Assembly: GCA_023460795.1 (NCBI GenBank)
Contig: JAEWPC010000033.1
Location: forward strand, 202,119-266,118
Length of the DNA: 64,000 nucleotides
Source: Bacillota bacterium
GTDB taxonomy: Bacteria > Bacillota > Bacilli > Paenibacillales > Paenibacillaceae
Direction of reading: 5' to 3'
Shown here: piece after piece, positions 58,492-64,000 of the stretch
Layout of the letters: each line of letters begins with the position of its first letter
Position numbering within the stretch: position 1 is the stretch's first letter
Program-made: the position numbers and the translations under genes
The notes under the pieces: model-generated
Databases searched by the model: none
The model's input: the letters and a program-made list of their open reading frames with translations, nothing else
Told to the model about the DNA's origin: nothing

Positions 58492-61400
58492 ATGGAGTTG
58501 GAAGGGGAAAATTTTAAAGTGAGGTCTTTTATTCAAGGAGCATTTCGCAACAAGTCGGCCATTGCTATCTTAATCGTAATGGTGCTTGGTCTTGGAATCT
58601 TCAGTTATTTTAAGCTGCCGATGGAGCTCGTTCCTGAAGCCGATAACCCGCAGGTAACCGTATCGGTCATCGGACCGGGTTATGATGCCGCCTCAATGGA
58701 GCAATCGGTGACGAATCCGCTGGAGCAGGCTCTGGCAGGCATTAAAGGCAAGACGAATGTTTTCTCCACTTCGGGAGACGGTTTCTCCCAAGTCAATCTA
58801 AACTTCGATTCCAGTACGAACATGAAGGAAGCGAAGCAGGAAGTCGAGCGCGCCGTGAATGCCGTTCAGCTTCCGGAACGCGTATCGCCTCCTTACGTCG
58901 TGCAATTCAACACTTCGATGATTCCGATCTCGTTCGTCTCTCTGACGTTCAACGAAGGAGTCACGGAAGCACAGAAGGAGAAGCTCGAGCAGCTTGTCGG
59001 CGATACGTTCCGCGATATCAAAGGTGCTGGCGAAGTGCAACTGTCCGGCAAAACGCTTCCTAAGGTGACGGTTACGCCGGATCTTGCCAAGCTCGCGGAC
59101 AAAGGCGTACCGCTTCAAGCGTTGTACGGCGTTCTGCAAGGGCGCAGCGCTTCGGCTTCGATCGGCGAGAGCACGATAGGCGGCCAGATCGTTAACCTGA
59201 ACGTACAAGGAACGCTCAGCGACGTAGATTCGTTGAAGAAGCTCCCGGTAACCCAAGGCGTCGTACTTAGCGACGTGGCGGAAGTTCAGTTGGTCGACGA
59301 TAAAGAAAGCGTGAACCGCATCGACGGCAAAGACGCGCTCATGTTGATCGTATCTAAGAGCGCCAGCGCAAACGCGGTAGAAGTCGGCGAAGGCGTCGAC
59401 AAAGCCATCGAGAAGCTGAACGCGGAAAACAAAGAGATCGACCTGCGCGTTATGATCAGCACTTCCGAGCAAGTCGTACATTCCGTCAACAGCATGATGC
59501 GCGAAGTCCTTATGGGCGCGCTGTTCGCGACGATCGTCATTCTGTTATTCATGCGGAATGTTCGGGCAACGCTGGTTACGATCATCTCGATCCCGTTATC
59601 TCTCGGAATGACTCTTTACATGCTCGACATGTCCGGCATTACGCTGAATATTCTTACGCTAGGCGGCGTTGCGGTTGCAGTCGGTCGTCTGGTCGATGAC
59701 AGCATCGTCGTTATCGAGAATATTTTCCGTAGACTGCAGAAAGAAAAATTCTCCGTCGATATCGTCATCGACGCTACTCGCGAGGTAGCCAGAGCCATTA
59801 CGGCTTCTACGTTGACGACGGTTGCGGTGTTCCTGCCGATGGGCCTGCTTCGCGGCAGCTTGCAAGATTTCTTGCTTCCTTTCGCGTTAACGGTTACTTA
59901 CTCCTTGTTGTCTTCGTTGCTGGCCGCATTGACCGTCGTTCCGCTGCTCAGCGCCGGCGTGTTGAAAAACTCGACGATCAAAGAGCACAATCCGAGCAAA
60001 CGGTTCATGAACTTCCTTCGTTGGAATCTTCGTTTCAAATGGGTGCCGATTCTCATCGCGTTCGTGCTGCTTATCGGTTCGGTCGGTACGTACTTCTCCA
60101 TGCCGAAGGGCGCGCTCGACCAATCCAGCGCGGATACGTTAACGATCTCGCTCGAATACAAGCCGGATACGCCGCTTAACGAAGTATTCGAGAACGGCAA
60201 GAAGCTGGAAGCGTTCCTAATGAGCCAGGAAGAGCAAGAATGGGTTAACATGTCGATGGGCAACAGCGCGGATGCTGCCAAATACGGCGGCGTACAATCG
60301 CCGACGCTCGTATCGTACATGGTCCAAGTTAAAGACGGCGCAGACGCGGAGAATATTATCAACGCGGTCGAAGCGGAACGCGGCAACTATCCTGGCGCCG
60401 ATCTGACCGCGGGAGCAGGAAACTTCATGGGCGGAAGCAGCACGCAAGTGTTCGTCGACGTCACCGGCAACGATCTGGAGCAAATCTCGAAGACGTCCGA
60501 AGAAGTGATCGCGGCCATCAAACCGATCAAAGACGTTCTGAAAGTCGAAAGCAACCAAGAAGAGAAGAAGACGAGTTACACGCTCAGAATCGATCCGACC
60601 CAAGCTAAAGCGGGAGATATCTCCACGCAACTGCAAGGCATGCTGAACCCGGTACCGATCGGTACGATCAACAGCGGCGGTCAAATCTTGTCGGTCGTCT
60701 TGAATCCGGTGCTTAAACCGCAATCCGAGACCGACCTTGCCAACCTGACCGTCATGACCGACGAAGGTGCTAAACCGGTTTCCAGCATTGCGGAATGGGT
60801 AAAAGAAGAGAAGTCGACGCAGTTCTACCATAAAGACGGTAAAAGCTATGTCCGCGTATCCGCAACGGTCGAACCATCTCAACTGTCGATCGTAGGCGCG
60901 GAAATCAGCAAGGAAATGAATAAGATTACGCCTCCGGAGGGCGTTAAGCTCAACGTTGGCGGCGCGCAAGCCGATCAAGCGGCAGATTTCATCGACCTGT
61001 TCATCATGGGCCTAGTCGGCATCGCAGTTGCTTACTTGATCATGGTGGTTACGTTCAAGACGCTCCGCGCTCCGCTCGCGGCGCTGTCCACGATCCTATT
61101 CGTTCCGATCGGCGCGGTGCTTGGTCTCTTGATTGCCAATATTACGCCGGACTTTACCGCAATCTTCGGAGTTGTCATGCTGATCGGCGTCGTGGTCACC
61201 AACGCGATCGTGTTGCTAGACCGCGTAAGACAGAACGAAGCTGCCGGCATGACGATCCGCGAATCGCTGATCGAAGCGGCCGGAACTCGGATGCGTCCGA
61301 TTCTCATGACCGCAATCGCGACGATCTGCGCCATGCTTCCGCTCGTGTTCGGAACGTCGGATAGCGGCAGCATCGTATCCCAAAGCTTGGCGATCGTCGT

Positions 61401-61530
61401 TATCGGCGGCTTGGCAGTCGCAACGCTGCTCACGCTCGTCATCGTACCTTGTATCTATGAATTGCTGTTCTTCCGTAAATCCGCGAAGCAACGCAAAGCG
61501 GCGGCTAACCAAGCTACTGTGGCTGCGTAA
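58492..61530 (+). CDS. RND-family efflux transporter (SwrC/AcrB-like)
   Basis: A protein of about 1010 residues with the RND plan: helix 1 near the start (AILIVMVLGLGIFSYFKLPMELVPEADNPQV in part), a large external loop, helices 2-6 with VGRLVDDSIVVIENI in helix 4, then the repeat with helix 7, a second loop and helices 8-12. The closest plan is Bacillus SwrC/YerP, which exports surfactin and other lipids or drugs. Start is uncertain: ATG 58492 or GTG 58519, the latter with AAGGGG upstream; the frame is open from 58303. No outer-membrane partner is expected in a Gram-positive. Confidence 0.88.
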   Translation: MELEGENFKVRSFIQGAFRNKSAIAILIVMVLGLGIFSYFKLPMELVPEADNPQVTVSVIGPGYDAASMEQSVTNPLEQALAGIKGKTNVFSTSGDGFSQVNLNFDSSTNMKEAKQEVERAVNAVQLPERVSPPYVVQFNTSMIPISFVSLTFNEGVTEAQKEKLEQLVGDTFRDIKGAGEVQLSGKTLPKVTVTPDLAKLADKGVPLQALYGVLQGRSASASIGESTIGGQIVNLNVQGTLSDVDSLKKLPVTQGVVLSDVAEVQLVDDKESVNRIDGKDALMLIVSKSASANAVEVGEGVDKAIEKLNAENKEIDLRVMISTSEQVVHSVNSMMREVLMGALFATIVILLFMRNVRATLVTIISIPLSLGMTLYMLDMSGITLNILTLGGVAVAVGRLVDDSIVVIENIFRRLQKEKFSVDIVIDATREVARAITASTLTTVAVFLPMGLLRGSLQDFLLPFALTVTYSLLSSLLAALTVVPLLSAGVLKNSTIKEHNPSKRFMNFLRWNLRFKWVPILIAFVLLIGSVGTYFSMPKGALDQSSADTLTISLEYKPDTPLNEVFENGKKLEAFLMSQEEQEWVNMSMGNSADAAKYGGVQSPTLVSYMVQVKDGADAENIINAVEAERGNYPGADLTAGAGNFMGGSSTQVFVDVTGNDLEQISKTSEEVIAAIKPIKDVLKVESNQEEKKTSYTLRIDPTQAKAGDISTQLQGMLNPVPIGTINSGGQILSVVLNPVLKPQSETDLANLTVMTDEGAKPVSSIAEWVKEEKSTQFYHKDGKSYVRVSATVEPSQLSIVGAEISKEMNKITPPEGVKLNVGGAQADQAADFIDLFIMGLVGIAVAYLIMVVTFKTLRAPLAALSTILFVPIGAVLGLLIANITPDFTAIFGVVMLIGVVVTNAIVLLDRVRQNEAAGMTIRESLIEAAGTRMRPILMTAIATICAMLPLVFGTSDSGSIVSQSLAIVVIGGLAVATLLTLVIVPCIYELLFFRKSAKQRKAAANQATVAA

Positions 61531-61564
61531 AGGGATTTAAGCATCATGGATTAAAGAGAATAAG

Positions 61565-61600
61565 AAGGAGCTGCAGTCTTAAGACTGCAGCTCCTTTTTT
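61565..61600 (+). terminator. Terminator of the RND gene
   Basis: GGAGCTGCAGTCTT is followed directly by its complement AAGACTGCAGCTCC and six T, a perfect hairpin. Confidence 0.88.
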
Positions 61601-61700
61601 GTCGACTAAACTACAAAATTTTCAATAGTTGTGCAGGAATTCTCCGAAATTTGTAGAATTATCCCATGAGAATTTCAACTTATTCTATTGGAGGAAGAAT

Positions 61701-62282
61701 ATGTATTGTAGCCAATGCGGTACCCACTCGGAAGAACAAGCGCAATTTTGCGGTAAATGCGGTGCGCCGTTTCAAGCGGCCACGCAACAATCGCCGACAG
61801 AGGCTCCGCGGTATCAAGCTTTCTCGAACGTATCCACGCAAGAAACAGCGGAAGTCGGGGTCAAATTCGCGGGATTTTGGATCAGGGTTGCCGCCTATTT
61901 ACTCGATATGGTTTTCTACTATATCGCGATTTTCGTCTTTGGTTTGATTGTTGGCGTTTCGGCATTCGCCAGCGGAGATGTCAACACGGCTGCAGGATTG
62001 GTTGTCCTCTATTACCTTGTAATCGTATTCGGATTTTTACTTTATAAGACGCTCATGGAATCTTCCTCTAAGCAAGGGACTCTCGGCAAGATGATCGTAG
62101 GCATTAAAGTAACCAAACTTGACGGCGATAAAATTTCGTTCGGCCGTTCGATCGGCAGATATTTCTCCATGATCTTGTCCGGTGTGATCCTATACATCGG
62201 ATTCATGATGGCAGGTTGGACAGAGAAAAAGCAAGCGCTGCACGATATGATCGCGGGTACCAACGTAGTCTATAAACGTTAA
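61701..62282 (+). CDS. Zinc-ribbon RDD-family membrane protein
   Basis: A 193-residue protein. An N-terminal zinc ribbon (MYCSQCGTHSEEQAQFCGKCG in part) is joined by a linker to an RDD domain with three helices: FWIRVAAYLLDMVFYY with the Arg and Asp of the family, GTLGKMIVGIKV and the final TEKKQALHDMIAGT. GGAGGAA lies before the ATG. RDD proteins have been linked to ion transport or envelope stress; the role here is unknown. Confidence 0.85.
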   Translation: MYCSQCGTHSEEQAQFCGKCGAPFQAATQQSPTEAPRYQAFSNVSTQETAEVGVKFAGFWIRVAAYLLDMVFYYIAIFVFGLIVGVSAFASGDVNTAAGLVVLYYLVIVFGFLLYKTLMESSSKQGTLGKMIVGIKVTKLDGDKISFGRSIGRYFSMILSGVILYIGFMMAGWTEKKQALHDMIAGTNVVYKR

Positions 62283-62315
62283 TCTTTAACGATTGAACAA
62301 AGCTTCATCATAAGA

Positions 62316-62352
62316 AACCGCGCCTCGTTATCGAGGCGCGGTTTTCGTTTAG
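62316..62352. terminator. Bidirectional terminator
   Basis: AAACCGCGCCTCG and CGAGGCGCGGTTTT arms around three or four bases separate convergent genes. Confidence 0.85.
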
Positions 62353-62999
62353 GCCATAGCCATTCGGTACAGCGGCAGGACCTTCGTGAACGTCTGTTCA
62401 GCCAGCTTCACGAACGCTTCTCCGTCCATGCGAAGCGCTTCGTCGCGCTGGATATGGATGCCGCAGGTGAGTTCGGCGGCTTTGACCGTCTTCAGACGGA
62501 CGAACAGCTCCGCGAGTTCCTCGTCGCTCAGGCTCGCGTGCGGCAGCCCTTCAGGCACCATATGGTCCTTCGACCATACGAAGCCGCTTGACACCGACTT
62601 GCGAACGGAAGCGAGCTCGGTAAGCGCGCGATCCGCGAATTCGGCTTTGCGGGGGCACTCATAAATGATCGCGAACTGAATGAATACGTGCGTCGACCAA
62701 AGACCGATCTGAAAGTGAGGATAAGCCTTATAGCCGCGTTTGTTATTGGCATACGCGACCCAGGTGTCGCTCGGCGGGTTGATGGTGCGCCGCGCATGCT
62801 TGGCTACGTGCGGGAACATCGTCTCTCCGCATAGGTTGCTTAGAAAATCGGACAGTCTATCGCCAAGCTGGTGCAGCTTCGGCCGCACGGTCTCGATTAA
62901 CGCGTTCATGCGCGGCTCCAGACCGTCAATCTCGAACACGGCGAAATCATCTTTTGTAAATCCCGTAAAAGGGATCGTTGCGGTTGTCGGAATACTCAT
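62349..62999 (-). CDS. yktB: YktB-like protein (DUF1054)
   Basis: A 216-residue soluble protein with FTKDDFAVFEIDGLEPRMNAL near the start, HVAKHARRTINPPSDTWVAY and PHFQIGLWSTHVFIQFAIIYE, all hallmarks of the DUF1054/UPF0637 family. Length matches Bacillus YktB. Its function is not known. Confidence 0.87.
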   Translation of the reverse strand: MSIPTTATIPFTGFTKDDFAVFEIDGLEPRMNALIETVRPKLHQLGDRLSDFLSNLCGETMFPHVAKHARRTINPPSDTWVAYANNKRGYKAYPHFQIGLWSTHVFIQFAIIYECPRKAEFADRALTELASVRKSVSSGFVWSKDHMVPEGLPHASLSDEELAELFVRLKTVKAAELTCGIHIQRDEALRMDGEAFVKLAEQTFTKVLPLYRMAMA

Positions 63000-63250
63000 C
63001 TGACGGGCGTCTCCTAACGTTAGTTCGAATAGTTGTGCGGTTGTATGGAATATATTATATCACTCCGCCAGGCGGCGTGGTAACGGTTCCCGCAGGTCTC
63101 TCGACGGTTAAAATTGGTCGTTTCGTCGCTCGAAAATAGTCAAGAAACCAAGTTGCCATAACATAAGATGGAGTATAAGATATAGCTAAGCAAGAATATT
63201 CAGATAATTCGGTCAACAACTCAAACCGCGCGATGAACGCAGGAGGGGGG

Positions 63251-63856
63251 ATGGCCGTGAACCGCAGTCACGAAGTGGAATATTGCAACCTCGAGCTTCG
63301 ATTCGATCGCCGTCAGATCCAGAATCTCATCCGCGAGCTTATCCAGGAAGGGTACTCGCTGTACTGGAACGAGAACGATCATCTGTTCATCGTCTCCGTA
63401 CGCACCGGACGCAAGCTGCTGAAGCTGAAGTTCCAGCGGGTGCTTGATCGCTATAAGATGATCGGCGATTACTTGGTCAAAGACGAGAAGCTGGCGCAGT
63501 GGATCGAAAAGCTCATTGGCGAAACCCGCGGTCACGCCATTGTGAAGAGATTCCGCGACCGTCAAGTGCTTAGCATTGAAAACATTATGTTCGGCGAAAT
63601 TATCCGTCTCGTGGAGGTGTCCGGCATGGAACATCGGATTATTTATCAGAAGAGGCCTCAAATAACGATCGAAGACATGGTCCAGGCGTTCAGATCGAAG
63701 CGGGCCGAGCATCGTGCGGGCGTTCTACGTTTAGAGATCGACTATGAGCTGGCCGTGCTTCACGAAGCTTTAGCGGAAGGGCGCACGGAGGACGCGGAGA
63801 CATGCAAGGAAAAGCTGAAAGCGATGCGCGTCGAGATGCTATTGTTGGAACTGTGA
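63251..63856 (+). CDS. Protein of unknown function (about 200 aa)
   Basis: A soluble, charged protein. It opens with a VEYCNLELRFDRRQIQNLI segment and a beta-hairpin region (YSLYWNENDHLFIVSVRTG), followed by a long helical second half (VLHEALAEGRTEDAETCKEKL). It is well translated in appearance: AGGAGGGGGG lies before ATG 63251, or before GTG 63257 with better spacing. No family is recognised; the final helical pair could be a dimerisation module. Confidence 0.6.
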   Translation: MAVNRSHEVEYCNLELRFDRRQIQNLIRELIQEGYSLYWNENDHLFIVSVRTGRKLLKLKFQRVLDRYKMIGDYLVKDEKLAQWIEKLIGETRGHAIVKRFRDRQVLSIENIMFGEIIRLVEVSGMEHRIIYQKRPQITIEDMVQAFRSKRAEHRAGVLRLEIDYELAVLHEALAEGRTEDAETCKEKLKAMRVEMLLLEL

Positions 63857-63879
63857 CGAATGAACCGATATCAAGAGGC

Positions 63880-64000
63880 TGTCCCATAAGTCATTACTAA
63901 TGACTTTGTGAGGCACCTCTGTAGTTTATTAGTTATCGATTGTAGTTTTGGCGGGGCATGTATCTCCTTCCGGTGTCTGTTGCCATCGTGAATTTTGAAT
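63880..64000. mobile_element. Possible insertion-sequence end, partial
   Basis: GAGGCTGTCCCATAAGTCATTAC resembles the terminal inverted repeats of IS1182/IS5-type elements, which often begin GGCTGTCCC. A minus-strand frame (RWQQTPEGDTCPAKTTIDN) ends 40 bases inside it and may be a transposase end. The rest would lie off the right edge. Confidence 0.3.

Overview
The window looks like a chromosome segment of a Paenibacillaceae bacterium (Paenibacillus/Cohnella-like Firmicute). The basis is strong AGGAGG-type ribosome sites with many TTG/GTG starts, moderately high GC, and Firmicute marker genes: a YvyF-like flagellar-operon protein, YycC, YktB (DUF1054), DUF1292, DUF3055 and a YtrA-type GntR regulator.

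Left chromosomal part (1-28.6 kb): the end of a nucleotide-sugar epimerase, a YvyF-like protein, an ABC-2 exporter pair, a NagZ-type lipoprotein and glutaminyl-tRNA synthetase. A five-gene MacB-like operon follows (6.8-14.2 kb: two ATPases, an adaptor lipoprotein, a large FtsX permease and a family-1 solute-binding lipoprotein); its second ATPase ends in an AbrB-like domain. Next are tRNA-fMet, tRNA-Ile(CAU) and tRNA-Leu(UAA), several secreted or lipid-anchored proteins, a probable holin-like type I toxin, a coupled ung/radical-SAM repair pair, a GntR-regulated membrane protein and a serine beta-lactamase-like lipoprotein.

Central island (28,630-47,669, about 19 kb): an element integrated into the 3' end of a tRNA-Val(GAC) gene and flanked by a 48-bp direct repeat. 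Its left half has the order of a phage-inducible chromosomal island: integrase, a repressor divergent from a Cro-like gene, an excisionase-like gene, a primase-helicase, an iteron and AT-rich origin candidate, then terminase-small-subunit-like sequence. The terminase parts are frameshifted, so packaging redirection may be lost. The right half is patchy: a tail-protein fragment, several small HTH proteins, DUF771-like proteins, a replication-relaxation protein and a PemK-like toxin. A decayed copy of part of the primase gene near attR suggests a composite or tandem origin.

Right chromosomal part (47.7-64 kb): metallo-hydrolase, stalk-domain secreted proteins, small conserved proteins, an Orn/Lys/Arg decarboxylase and an MFS transporter. 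An ABC-2 exporter operon with its own TetR regulator and a palindromic operator follows, divergent from an RND transporter. Then come an RDD protein, YktB and a protein of unknown function. A cluster of four palindromic intergenic repeats lies at 55.5-55.7 kb. The last 120 bases may be the end of an insertion sequence.

All identifications are from reading the sequence; no database search was run.
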